Source: Porphyra umbilicalis (Eukaryota; Rhodophyta; Bangiophyceae; Bangiales; Bangiaceae). From it: a stretch of 64,000 bases of DNA. The stretch lies in the NCBI GenBank assembly GCA_002049455.2, contig KV918838.1, forward strand, positions 1 through 64,000, written 5' to 3'. Positions 20,916-32,041 of the stretch are shown in pieces (within the stretch, counting starts at the first letter, position 1; the number at the start of each line of letters is the position of its first letter). A program made the position numbers and the translations under genes. Under the pieces are notes generated by a model. The model was not told where the DNA came from. It did no database searches and worked only from the letters and a program-made list of their open reading frames with translations.

Positions 20916-21521
20916 GGCGCCACGGCTGCGGGGGTTCCCTTGGTGCCCTGAGGCAGCGCCCCAATGCGGGCGCCACGGGGGGCCGATGTGGCCACTCTGC
21001 CGCCGGGCGGAGCGGCCGTGGCCGCCGGACGCCGCTCGTCGGGCGGACGGGCGGGGGGAGTGGTGGTCCTTAGTCTTCCGTTCTGCCGGACAGCTTTTTT
21101 TCCCGCCCTGTCGGGCATTCCTGTAGAAGCGGCGGCGACGACTACGTGGGTCACCGCCGCTGCTGCAGCAGCCGTCGCCGCCGCCACCGCTGCTGCGGTG
21201 TCGCTGTCGGCGGAAGGGCGGACAGGGTGCGTCGTGCGGAGGGGAGAAAGACGGACAATGGTGGGTTATGGTGAAGCTCAGGGGGCAACTCTGCGACGCG
21301 CCCAGCGTCGAGGTAGTGGGGGAGGGTGCTGCGGACGGCTCTGACACCGACCGGCCCGCTGCGTGCGCTAAGTCGCTAGTAACGGTATGCACCGACGTGG
21401 GCGTGGACACAAGTGCAGGAAAAAAAAAACCGAAAAGGAATGAAAAAAAAACCTTTCGTTGTCATCAAACTGCTGTCTCATGGAGCTGCGACACAGAGAA
21501 CAAAAAAACACACTCGATACT
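20916..21521. other. intergenic, no supported gene
   Basis: About 600 bases downstream of the Myb/SANT pseudogene. It contains GCCGCC-type trinucleotide runs around 21130-21200 and A runs near 21420-21450. No gene is supported. Confidence 0.35.
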
Positions 21522-21992
21522 CTAGTCCGTGGTGGTCGTCGTCGTCGTGTCGGACTCGCTGCTGTGCTCGAGACCGCGAGTGTTCTCGAGCGATTTGTTG
21601 AGAGCCGCAGAGGCGGCCAGCTGCTTTGCGGCTTGGGACTTGCGGCCGCGCTGCTTGTCGCCCCCCCCGCTGCGCTGCGTCGTGGGCGCCGCCGGCGTCG
21701 CCGCCTTGTCCGCCAGAGCCGTGGCAGCTGCAGTGATATCTGCTGCCACGGACGCTGCCAGTGGGTCCTCTCCCGGCGGCGAGTTGGCCCCGGCGGCTGA
21801 GGCGGGCGCCGGCGGCACCGACGACGTCGCATCAGCAGGGATTGCGGAGACGTCCAGGGCGGCCACGCCGTCGTCGACCTCGACAACGAGGATATCCGTC
21901 ACAGGCTTGGTCTTGGCAGGCTTTGGTGGGGTAGGCTTTGGTGGGGTAGGCGGCGCAGGTTTCTCCGGCAGGCCGGCACTTGCCATCATCTT

Positions 21993-22119
21993 CTGCATCA
22001 CACCTCGACGATACTAGGCCGCCTCCGGGGTGTTGCACATTGCAGGAGAGTCGAAAAAGCACAGCGCGGTGCGCTCTTTCTGCGCCGCCGTCAGCTTGTC
22101 CACAGCCCGTCGTACTCAC
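21993..22119 (-). other. intron in the Myb/SANT pseudogene
   Basis: On the minus strand AAG is followed by GTGAGT, and the intron ends GATGCAG before AAGATG. It is 127 bp, phase 0, and links the KLMRSENAGTEREVK end to the KMMASAGLPEKP exon. Confidence 0.6.
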
Positions 22120-23339
22120 CTTGACCTCCCTCTCCGTGCCCGCGTTCTCGGACCTCATCAGCTTGGCGGCCTTAATGCCACACGGTCGGCGCGGGTAGCC
22201 CTTGTTGCGCGTACTTGGGCTGCTCTTACTGCCGCTCTCGGCGTCCTCGTCCGACGAATCATCCACGTCCACGCTCAGGTCGTCCGTGAAGCTGGCAGCG
22301 CCTCTGAACTTTTCTGACGTGCGGAGCACCCGCCAGCATGCCACCCACTTGGAATGCGCGAGCTTGGCCTCCCGTTTTGCCGCCTTGCCCTTGCGCTTGT
22401 CCTGCTCCCGGTCTTTGCGGATGGCCTCCTAGATGTTGAGCAAGCAGTATCGTGCGACGGCCCCACTGATGATGTCCTCCTCCGACAAGTTGCCAGTAGT
22501 TTACATGTTCTTGACCGCCAGGTAGTGGGAGGTAAAGGTGCTCACCCCCTTGCGAATCTTCTTGAACTGCTTCTCGAGCGCGCTCACGTTGCGCTTGACG
22601 CGCAAAGGACCCTTCTCGGTCATCAACCCCGTCCACTTCTTGTGCACAGCCGCCCACAGCTCGTCCTTGGACCGCCCGGTGGCCATGACAGGATCACCGC
22701 TCACCTCCAGGTACGCGCGACACAGCGGCACGCGGTCCTCATCAGTCCACTCCAGGCTAGACCCCATTGACTTCGGCACGTTGTAGTTTACTGCCGGAAC
22801 GGGGGGGGTGGGTAAAGGAGACCTTAGTGGTGAGGCTGGTGGCGAGCAGGCACCAGCATGTACGGCGAGGGGGGCGGGGCTTGGCTCCCGCCGACGACGT
22901 ACAGTTCTTGGGGCGCCGCCTCCGTCGGCGTCTGCTGCTGGGGCAGGGTTTGGCTGCCGCCAAGTACGTACAGTGGTTGGGGCGCCGCCGCCTGCGTCGT
23001 TTGCTGCGGGGGCGGGACTTGGCTCCCGCCGATGAGGTACAGCGGTTGCCGCACCTCCTCCGTCGGCGTGTGCTGCGGCAACGGCCGCGGCAGCGCGGGC
23101 AACAAGATCAACATCGAGGATGTGCTCGGCTGTTGGACGGGCGTCAGCGCCCACTCGTAGGCGTGCCCGCGCTGCGGATTGGCGGGTGACGCTCCGCTCC
23201 AGAGCGTCGGAGGGACACACGGCGGGTACGACGGTAGCCGCCAGGCGGGAGCCCACGTGCTCGATGGGGGGTGCACAGAGGTAGGTCCGTCACAGGAGGG
23301 GAGGCCGCCGTACGCGCACCGATGGTCGTCCGCCGGCCG

Positions 23340-23630
23340 TCGTGACGGGCTCCGCCGCGAAGGGCCGCGTGGGGGGCCCGACGGCCGTCGAGAAGGGCTC
23401 CACCGGGGGGGACCTTGTGGGGGACCCGCCGGCCCACGTCGAGGGCTCCACCGAGGGGGGCCTTGTGGGGGACCCGCCGGCCCTCGAGGAGGGCTATACC
23501 GACAGGGTCCTGGTGGGGGGCCTGCCGGCCGTCTCGGCGGGCTCCACCAAGGGGGACCGCGTGGGGGGCCCGCCGGTCCTCGCGGAGGGCTCGATCGCCG
23601 GGGGTAGTTGCGCCCGCCTTGCGGCGCAAA
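23340..23630 (-). repeat. 48-bp coding tandem repeat
   Basis: Five to six units of 48 bp encode 16-residue repeats of the form PPRGPAGPPQGPPRWS with R/Q/P variation on the minus strand. They lie in the N-terminal part of the Myb/SANT pseudogene. Confidence 0.75.
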
Positions 23631-23720
23631 CCGACGTTCGACAGGTGAGGGGGAACGGTCGTCACGCCCGTAGTCGTGTCGTGCACGCGCGTCGGTCGTC
23701 AGGGTCGCCGTGGTCCGCAT

Positions 23721-24550
23721 CAGGTTGGCGGCGGCCAAGGCGGTGAGGACCGAGAGACCGGTCTTGTAGGGGAGGCCGGCCGCAATTCAAATGCGGCCGA
23801 CCGTCACGCCAGCCCAATGGAGGGGGGCCGGCGTCAGGAAGGCGTGGGGCGCGGCGCGGCTGCATCGCACGCGGCGGGCGGGGGGGGCCCCCGTCCATTG
23901 CGCGGTCGTCGCAAGGACCAATAAAGCCACAGGACCGGGGGCGGGAGCAGTGGCGGGTTGGCGCGCACCGTTCAGGAGGAGGTGGGGGAGGGGGGGGGGG
24001 GGCGTGCGCGGTCCCGTGGTCGCACGGTCCCGTACAGGTGCAGGGCGGAGAGGGCGGGGCGGCCAAGTGACCGTTGCGGAGTCGTTGCGCTCGGCGCCGG
24101 CGCGTGTCGCCGGCGCCCTTAACACGCGTCATACGAGTGATAAGGGTGGGCGAGCAGGGTGAGCGGGGAGCAGAGACGGGATGGCAAACGGCGTGCACGC
24201 GTGCGAGAGAGGGGCCTGCGATCGAGCACGCCGGCGCGCGTGCGCAAAGAGACGAGGGACGTCGCCTCCTCCCACAGAATCTCACAAGCTGTCGAACGGC
24301 AAGCCAGTGTGCGTAGTGCCCCTCAGCCTGGCCCGCCCACAGAGGCCCTGACAGCCGAAGACTAGTCACCCACGGAGACCAACCAGCGCACAGCCAGGCG
24401 GTCGCCCCACGTCGAGCGCGTCCGCAGCGACAGAGTGTCCGCGCGACCAATCTGAAACGAGCCGGTGGGACGAGCCAGTGGGACCCGCCACCACAGCCTA
24501 ATCACGCCGACCCGTTCAAATGGCGGGGACAATATGCATGCGCGACACAC
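23721..24550. other. intergenic, no supported gene
   Basis: About 830 GC-rich bases upstream of the Myb/SANT pseudogene, with a G run at about 23992-24002. Its promoter would be here; no motif stands out. Confidence 0.35.
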
Positions 24551-24700
24551 ACGCTGGACGGCTGGGGGGCCGCGCAGCCCGCGTCGGCCGGCTGAGGGGC
24601 CGCCCGGCCCGCGTCGGACGGCTGAGGGGCCGCCCGGCCCACGTCGGACGGCTGAGGGACCGCGCAACGCACGTCCTAGGCCTCAGGGGCCGCGAAGCGG
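24551..24700. repeat. 30-bp tandem repeat, about five copies
   Basis: Units containing GGCTGAGGGGCCG and CGTCGGAC recur at 30-bp spacing (24561, 24591, 24621, 24651, 24681). The outer copies are more diverged. Confidence 0.7.
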
Positions 24701-25731
24701 CCCCTGCCGAGCCCCAGCGGAGAAATGGGTCACGCATCCAGAGCCAGGGAAGGCCCTGGCGCGGGGGCGGTTCCAACCACATTCAGATGATGGAACGTCA
24801 CGTGACCGCGTGGCCGTCCGTTCGCTGGCGCCGCCGTGTCCACGAATTGCGTGTGGCCATCTGCAGTCTCCGTTGGACCGCTCACGCGCGATCTGGTGCG
24901 ATGACGCGGACCGATTTTCAGTAAAAAAGATGATGTCGGACCGATCCGGGCTGTAGATGCCGTGGACTGTTCTTCGAAAGTACGCACATTGACGAAAAGA
25001 ATGCGATCCACGCTGGCGGATCTGCTTCTTTCAATTCTACAGCCAATCAAAGCCGGTCGCTCGAGACTGGACGGTTTCAAAACGACTCCCAAGTGTGTGC
25101 ACGGCGACAGTGTCTGATCTGTTTACATCTCGCGACAAGCCTGCCGCACGATGTGGATCGCGGGACTGACGGCATCTGTTGGCCGGGTGGCCCACCTGGC
25201 TGTCCACCGCATCATGAGTACCCCGACGCAACCGGTTCGCATGCAACAGGACTCAGCGCGAGGACATCAGACGCTGGCCGGCGCCGCTGAAGCTCTTGTT
25301 CGCCCAGTTTGTGTTGTGGCTGTGCCAGGTGTCGGCCCAGTCGTCTCTTGTAATTCCCATTTGCTCGACGTTGTCATTGGTTTTGACAGATGCAGCCGCC
25401 ATGTCTACCACTTAATGGGGACGTGGCGATTCCGCTGCGACCTTCGGAGACGGTTTGTGAGCAATTTTTCAGGGGCTTCGTTTCATCAGCCGTTGATGAA
25501 GATCCTTTAGTACTCCTCCACTTTCAATCGGATTTGGTCTACAAGAGTGGGGCTGCACACAACCCAGCAATGTTGACCCCATTCAGACCGCCTTGTGGCT
25601 CGTTTCAGACGGGTCTATCCCCAACTACATCGCGCATGGCCCCAAAGAGGGCCCCCAGAATGGGCTTTCCATTCAGCGTGCCACACGTTGCGCCTCTAGA
25701 TTTCCCAAAGGGAAAATGGGACTGACGTTGT
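24701..25731. other. intergenic, no supported gene
   Basis: About 1 kb of lower-GC DNA. Open frames are short and unconvincing on both strands. Confidence 0.35.
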
Positions 25732-26016
25732 AGGGATTGCTCTGACGGCGTGTCAGTGTTGGAAGGGTCGCAATGACGCTAAAAGCAAATGAAGTTACGT
25801 GGCTGAGAAGGACTGTCCTGCCACAGGGGTCACAGGGCCCGGAAGGCGCCTGCCTCGCTGCCCCCCCCCATCGCCCCGAGTTGCGCCCGGAGACCGCGCG
25901 CAGCGACTTCCGGAAGACGACGCGCCCACGATGACCAGCGGGTGATCGTGCCTGCGCGCCGGCTTCTGTTGCGGCGGCTCGTCGGCGGTCTCTGACGCCA
26001 TATAGTGGCGCGGTTA
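25732..26016. repeat. dispersed repeat copy 1 (empty site)
   Basis: This 285-bp stretch aligns along its whole length with 51997-52018 plus 52691-52948, matching most positions from AGGGAT at the start to GGCGCGGTTA at the end. Unlike the second copy it is not interrupted: GTGTCAGTGTTGG at about 25751-25763 shows the target site before insertion of the 669-bp element. Read on the minus strand both copies share RTVLLSHVT, FAFSVIATLPTL, so it may descend from coding DNA. Confidence 0.85.
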
Positions 26017-27844
26017 GAGCGCAGCCACGAAAGCTGCATCGACTCCGCATCCGAACCAATTTAGGCCCGCCACGTATGAAACGCGTGGGTGTATGATTGG
26101 GTGTCGAGGACGTTCCGACCCTGCAACCTCAAGGTCCTGAGAGCTGCATTGTACTTGATAGAAAACAGGGGCTCCATTCTTTAACCAATGTAAACATTAG
26201 TGGAAGTCAGAACGCTCATTGATGGCTGTGCCTTTCTATTTACATGCACTCGGCTCTACGTCCTTCTTGAGGCATTTGATACTGACAGGTGTGCCAGCGC
26301 GAGAGTCCTGGCCTGAGAGTGCGATCGTCGTCAAAAGCGCATGCAATCGTAGTTGAACTTAGCCGACATTTTGCGATCAGACGGCTACTGTTGTTGATAC
26401 CATCAGACAATGCGGTGGTCTTCGAGCCGTTTAGAGCCACGATTAGGGTCACCATGTGTCTCAGTCATGTCGGAAGTGGTCCCAAGCAACCAGATTGCAT
26501 CTCGCCTGCACGCGGTCGCTTTGAATGGCCCCATGGCCCGGATATGTTGCAAGAGGGACGAGGGAGCAAGCGAGAGGCATGCCGTCATCTTCCACACGTC
26601 CGCTCTCGCTGAATGCGCCACAGATTCATTAGCCCAGGGCTTCGGCACCAGCGCAGGAGGCACGGAAAATCCAGGTCGCCCAGTGACGCACGGGCGTGTA
26701 TGGGCCGCGGCTAGCCCGGCAACGTTGCGGGAGGGTAGAGACAGGGATATAGAAGGGACATGGGAGGCATGAAATCTCCTTCTACTGGCCCTCGGTCGCC
26801 CATTCTGGGGCCCGGGCCGCCCGCTTACATCGCTCGTCAGCTGAGGCAGCACCACACGAGCCGCGGCAAAGCCTTGTCGGACTCTATTCTGTTGTCTTGT
26901 GTGTGCGTGTTAGGGCGGTGGCCAGCCAGGTCACGGTTTTGTAGGGCGCCACCTGTGATTCACGAGGAGCAGCCTCTTCTCTCACTCAAAATCTGGTTCG
27001 CTCTCGCTGCGGGGCGCCCGCATGCGCTGCATTAGTGATTCGACAGCCGCACGAGGCGCAGCCCAGTGGACTGCTGTTTTTGGGCGACGCGGGAACGAGG
27101 TGAAAGAGCTTGGCTGTCAACGTTACGTGTGCGTCAGACGTCTGAGGGGCACAGGCATCCCGCCGTGGGATCTACTATTTTCCCCGTTCTCGCGTGACTG
27201 GCGCGCCACGCCCCGCGCGCACGGCTCTCTCACGACGAGCATCCTGACAGTATCAAAATACCGCCGCTGCGGAACCTCTCAGCACACAGCACGTGCCGCT
27301 CAGCTGACGCCTGGGCCAACGACTTGTTATCGGACCAGTTGATACCTGTTACTGATCATTGTTGTTCGCCGGTGGTGACTCGATTGACGCTGAGCGGCCA
27401 TCGTTTTGGCCATCGACTTCGACCCGCCTCGAGGGTGGCGCTGAGTCTAGGTGAAGACCTAGCCAAAGGGCATGGGGAATTGCACAGCACGTGTGGAGCG
27501 GATGGGCGGGTGGCTCGGAAGGGTTCTTCTGTGCCCAGATCACAGCATAGGGTGCTCACCGTCGAGGGAATGTCGTCCTTACCACGACTGCTCTTTCACG
27601 CTCACCGGCCACGCACCACCCACTTCTCCCTTGACTACACCAATCCGAAGCCCGCAGGTTGCTCGAGCCCCTACTGCGGCCTGGACGTCGTCGCCGTCTG
27701 CGAGGCCGGAACCTCCCATTCCTCAGCTCTCGGCCGCCGTCGGTCCGCCTGCCCGTGCGCAGCCGGTGCTCCTCCAGCCTGCATTTGCTCGGCGTCGACA
27801 GGCCGCGTGGCCCTAGGGCTCGCACTTCCTTGCGGCAGCCGGAG
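26017..27844. other. intergenic, no supported gene
   Basis: About 1.8 kb of mixed composition between the dispersed repeat and the next broken gene. No frame carries recognisable features on either strand. Confidence 0.35.
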
Positions 27845-29096
27845 ATGTATGAGTGGGAAATGGCAGAGGTGACCAAGATTGGCCAGGACGCGGCCAAGGC
27901 GACGATTACCTTGATCGAGAACAACACGACGCGCGGCAATTCTGCGGTCATGCGCAAGGCGGACGAGGTCGAGAAGGAGTACAAGCATGTGGCCGTGAAG
28001 ACGGCCACGGCAGGGGGCGCGGCTTCGGTCGAGGCTGGCGGCAGAGGTGACAAGCGCAAGGCCAGAGAAGCTCCACTCACTGTTAGTGTGGCCCCCAAGG
28101 TGGCCACGTTCACAAGGACGGCCAAGGACGGCCGGGTAGATGTGGCCGTCAAGAACTCCAAGCAGAGCACGCGCGGCGATAGAAGCCTGGACGAGGGGCG
28201 TGTCGTGGCCGTCAAGTCGGCCCAGGATGGGACCGGTGCCGACGTCGCGGAGATGGAGGCGATCTACCACTTTCCAGCCGGCGAATATTCCTGCGCGCTC
28301 GACGCCGTCGATGTGCTTGGCCTGCAGTGGATAACCCGCAAGCAGCGGGCGGCCCTGCGCGGTGCCACTCCGGAGCAGCGCGCTGTTGCGTTCTTGCTGG
28401 CCGAGCGCTTGTTCGCGGCTAAGATGCGACAGTGGGCCGCCGCCAAGCTGTATTGGGATGAGTGCCGCAACTACAGCCTTGTCCAGAAGGGCATGGAGGC
28501 CTCTGGGCCGCATGGTATGGCCTATGTAAACTGCAAGGCATCAAACAAGCATATAAGGATCAGGGACGGGCTGTAGTGATGGCGGCCTTGGCGGCCGAAG
28601 CCGTGCCTGACGGCGCGTCTGGCGCTCAGACAGTGGCGGCCAAGGGCAAGGTCAAGGCCGTATCGGCCTCGGAGGGGGGACAAGGTGCGGGCGTTGGCCA
28701 GGTCGTGACCGGGCCTAAGGGGGCGCCGTCGAGCAAGGGGAAGGGTAAGGCCGTTGCGGCCTCGGTTGGGGCACGAGGGAAGGGTGCCGGGGAGGTCGCG
28801 ACCTTGACTGGAGGGGGTCCGTTGAACGGCAAGGGCAAGGGCGAGGCCGTGCCGTGGCGGCTTCCGTGGCGACTGACGATGACGATGAAGTTGTCATCCT
28901 TAAGGTCATCCTCGCGAGCGCGCAGGACCACACTCGCCCGGCAACGGCTGGGGGTGCGGCAGGGACGACGGCTAGGGTATTTGCGGGAGTCTCGGCGGCT
29001 GCTCCTGCTGCAGGGGTCCTCGGCTATACAGACGATGAGGAAGAGAGTGATGAGGACGACGGGGAGGAGTGGGAGGAGTGGGACCGGGATGAGTGA
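27845..29096 (+). pseudogene. unknown basic repeat-containing protein, frame broken
   Basis: I do not recognise this family. From ATG 27845 the first frame gives about 220 residues: a helical start (MYEWEMAEVTKIGQDAAKAT), a basic middle, and a helical block with WITRKQRAALRG and AAKLYWDECRNY. Coding character then moves to another frame near 28515-28535 (AYKDQGRAVVMAALAAEAV), carrying roughly 30-residue repeats of the type KGKGKAVAASVGARGKG. It moves again near 28846-28854 into a frame with DDDDEVVILKVI and a final acidic tail (DDEEESDEDDGEEWEEWD). Two frame changes, neither explained by a good GT-AG intron, suggest decay or sequence error. It lies in the element-rich part of the window. Confidence 0.4.
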
Positions 29097-29429
29097 CGCC
29101 CTGGGCTCTGCAGTATTGGGGAGGTGCCCGAGGGGTCGGGATGTACGACCATGGCATGCACCTGCTGGTAGCACTGGCTGCTCCTGGGGGCGGCGTCTGT
29201 ACGTCTCGCTTTGTCTCTTCACTGGACTTCCTTTGTCTGGCCGAGCCGTGCGCACTGCCATGCTGGATTGCGTACATCGGACGACGCCTCTGTACAATCA
29301 TCTGTCTTGATGCCTCTCCATATAATTCTTGCTGCTTTTCCGTCGCGCTTCGTGTTACTTTTCTCTGCGCATTGGGCTTGGTACGACTACCTGCACGACA
29401 GTGTCACAGCGCGCCTGTACCTGTGCAGA
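29097..29429. other. intergenic, no supported gene
   Basis: About 330 bases of lower GC after the broken gene. Nothing recognisable. Confidence 0.35.
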
Positions 29430-29440
29430 GTATATAAAAA
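29428..29440 (+). promoter_or_regulatory. TATA-box-like motif
   Basis: GAGTATATAAAAAGG is a strong TATA-like element in otherwise GC-rich DNA. An ATG follows at 29473 and opens a 99-codon frame with no recognisable features, so whether a real transcript starts here is uncertain. Confidence 0.4.
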
Positions 29441-31674
29441 GGACGTGAGCGTTCTTTTCATATTGTACGGAGATGGCCTTTTCAGCGCGTACAAGCTTCG
29501 CAGCGTATGACTGGAAGCTTCGGGCGCACCCCCCCCTCCCACCCTTCCCCCCTTCTTCCCCAGTACGCGTGACGGCCGCGTGGCGGTCATGTCGGTCGGT
29601 GCCATGGCTGTTCGCTGACCGCCCCCGTACGGAGACGCAGTGCACACGGCACTCAGTCAGTTTGCAGCGAGTGTGGTTACAGAGGGCGCCTCTCACACTG
29701 ATCCGTTGCAGGCTCCAGGCATCGCTAATATTTGAGCATAGTTACTGTAACCAAGCCTCTGTATACCTGTAGCCCTCAGTTCTGTGCAAGCACCGCCCTC
29801 CACGGCCGCAGAAAATGATGTTCCACTTGTGAAAGATGCGATCGTGGTGAGATCTCGTGAGCCAGTTCCGCGCGGATCAAAGAGACGGAACTACACTTGA
29901 TTGGACCAGAGAGACTGGCCGCCACGCTCTGGCGACTGGCCTCCACGCTCTGCACCCTGTGTGTAGAAACCGTCAACACCACTCACAAACGCCTGGGACT
30001 GGCCGCTTGCCTCGTCGGGCGGTTCGATCAGGCCCGAGATATGAGATTGCGGTGCAACACCGAAAGTGAGTCCCGCTTGACACCAGGCGGGCCAGTGAGT
30101 CGGATCAAGGCAGCCCCAAGTTTGATTGGACGGTGTAGAATGACCGCCACGTGCTGGCCCCTGCGCCATAACCCGCCGACGGACTACCTATGCGTAGGGA
30201 CATTCCGCACCACACGCCTTCGCTGTCCGGTGGATGATCACACTAGGTCCGATGGCGGCCCTGCGAGCCGGCTCCTGCTCGCAGTGTCCCTCGAGAAGTC
30301 AGACGATTCACCGTTATTAGTCATTGGTCATGTGGTGCGATCACATTGTGTGGCCCTCCTTGGCAAGAAAATGAGCGTTGTGGCCAAGCTGACATGGCCG
30401 ACACGATACATATGCGCTATTGACTGCCACTAATCGCTGCGCGCAGGGCCCAGTGACAAGCGATACCCGTGACGCGTCACTAGTTTCTCTTATTGGGGCC
30501 CGATTCATCAACATTGGGGCACTCTCCTGTCTCCCAACCGGCCTCTCAGAACCAGAAGGGATGAATGTCAGGCGCTGCGGCCTCGCCACGAGTGATGGCT
30601 CCTCGCCAGGCAGTCTAAGATCTACAGGGCCTGTGGGCGTGGGGGCACGGGCCCTGTGCCCAGCCTCATGTTGGAGGAATTTGCCACCTCTGCCGTGTTT
30701 GACACATCCACATATCGGAGCCTCAGCAACAAGCAGACAGAAGCTTTATAGAAGCCGCTTCCGGCCGGCCCGCCGCACTAACCGGTCCAGGGCCGTCTTT
30801 GTCAACCTGCGTGACGCCCACCGTCCCGCCGCCGCACACCGTCACCGCTACCACGCTGCGGCGCGGCGCCGACACCACTGCGTCCACCACCTTGCTCCCG
30901 GGCCGCCGCTTGGCCGCCACATTGCTGCGCGAACGCCACCACGCCCACGACCGTGCTTTCGTGCCGCCGCTTGGGCCCCGCCGTAGGGCTGCATTACTAC
31001 TTCGGCCGCGCGCACGCAGCGGCCGTTTTTCTATGAGAGCGGCCAGCTCCACGGTTTGCTCCCTCCCCCGCGGCCTGCAACCTTTACGCTGCGACCGGCT
31101 GCCAGCAGGCTGTGCACATTTGGCTGCGGTTTTGGGGAGCCGCAGCGCCAGCTCTACCATCCGGCTCGTTCCGAACTCGAGCAGAGGTGCGCGCCATGGC
31201 TAGTGGCGCCCAGCCGTTCCGTACGACTCCCCCTGCGACGCCACCACGCGTCTGCGTGGCGAAGCCGCCCCCGCCGATTCCGTCGAGCGCTGCTGCTGAG
31301 ATGCATGACAGCCCGCGACGTGCGGTCACCGCTTCGCACTCAGGACCTATGGGAGGTGGTGCGGGACTTGCTTCTGCGGCGGTCATGCACGAAGCTGATG
31401 ACACTGCGGCTCTGCAGCGGACGTCGCGCACTCGAGCTCGCGGCGATGCTCCCTCGTACGCACCTCGCCCGAGGTATGGCCCAAGGGCCCCGACTATCTC
31501 CAAGGCCGAGTTGCAGCGTGGCCGTCGCAGCATCTGCACGCAGTGTAAGCGGTCGCAGAAGGTGAGCAGCAACATCGCTATGTGCCCGTGAGATTTTCGG
31601 TGCGCTTGGGCAGTTCGGCCCCCCGCACAGCCGGGATGAGGCTGGGACTGGATCCTAGAAGGTGACGGCGCGTT
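29441..31674. other. intergenic, no supported gene
   Basis: About 2.2 kb. Several frames of 90-180 codons exist, but none shows domain-like composition, and coding-like GC pattern is weak. Confidence 0.3.
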
Positions 31675-32041
31675 TTGGAGTCAGACTGCGGAGGGACGGG
31701 CGCATCGTCGTATGTGCTACGTGTGTCGGTGCGCCGTCACCCAACGTGCCCGCCGCAGTGCCCCTGCCCGTGGGTGTCGCCGCGCCTCATCAAGCTCCCC
31801 CCCGACGAGCACGGTGTCGAGGTCACCGTGACGTGGGAGGAACACCAGCGGGTGCTTGCCCAGCGGCGCGAGGCCTAGCGGGAGGAGGCGCTCACAATGC
31901 CTCCGCGGTGGGAGCGCCGCCTAGCTTTGCCGGACGCTGAGGGCAAGCGCGAGGAGTACTATGTGAACACCAACCTCCCCGCGGCGCTCGTCTGGTGGGC
32001 GCCCAAGGCGTTGGGCCGACTACCGTTGCCTAGACGGTTGT
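31675..32041 (+). pseudogene. fragment of an unknown gene with in-frame TAG
   Basis: One frame reads PRLIKLPPDEHGVEVTVTWE, then EHQRVLAQRREA, meets TAG at 31876-31878, and goes on with REEALTMPPRWERRLALPDA and a WWAPKALGRL stretch before the final stop at about 32041. Composition looks protein-like on both sides of the stop. No family is recognised and no ATG start is evident, so I take it as a decayed fragment. Confidence 0.3.

Larger units (their letters stand above)
21522..23720 (-). pseudogene. Myb/SANT plus NAM-associated-type protein, two in-frame stops
   Basis: Minus-strand gene of the kind linked to PIF/Harbinger elements and plant NAM-associated proteins. The N-terminal part (23720-22824) has 16-residue Pro/Arg/Trp repeats and three LYxxGGSQ repeats. 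The Myb/SANT-like block follows (about 22766-22504): SLEWTDEDRVPLCRAYLEVS, GDPVMATGRSKDELWAAVHKKW, ending in FKKIRKGVSTFTSHY. In the same frame come LSEEDIISGAVARY, VACWRVLRTSEKF and RPCGIKAAKLMR, the NAM-associated pattern, but TAA (22501-22503) and TAG (22429-22431) interrupt it. A good intron (21993-22119) joins the C-terminal exon. The join between the N-terminal part and the SANT frame needs another intron or a frameshift. No DDE transposase lies nearby. Confidence 0.6.

Noticed and set aside
22429..22504. 76-bp intron removing both stops in the Myb/SANT gene
   Set aside because: It has GT and TAG ends, but its removal shifts the frame and deletes LSEEDIISGAVARY, which fits the NAM-associated domain.
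21522..23720. Stop-codon reassignment explaining TAA and TAG in the pseudogene
   Set aside because: Confident genes in the window end at TAG, TGA and TAA in natural positions.
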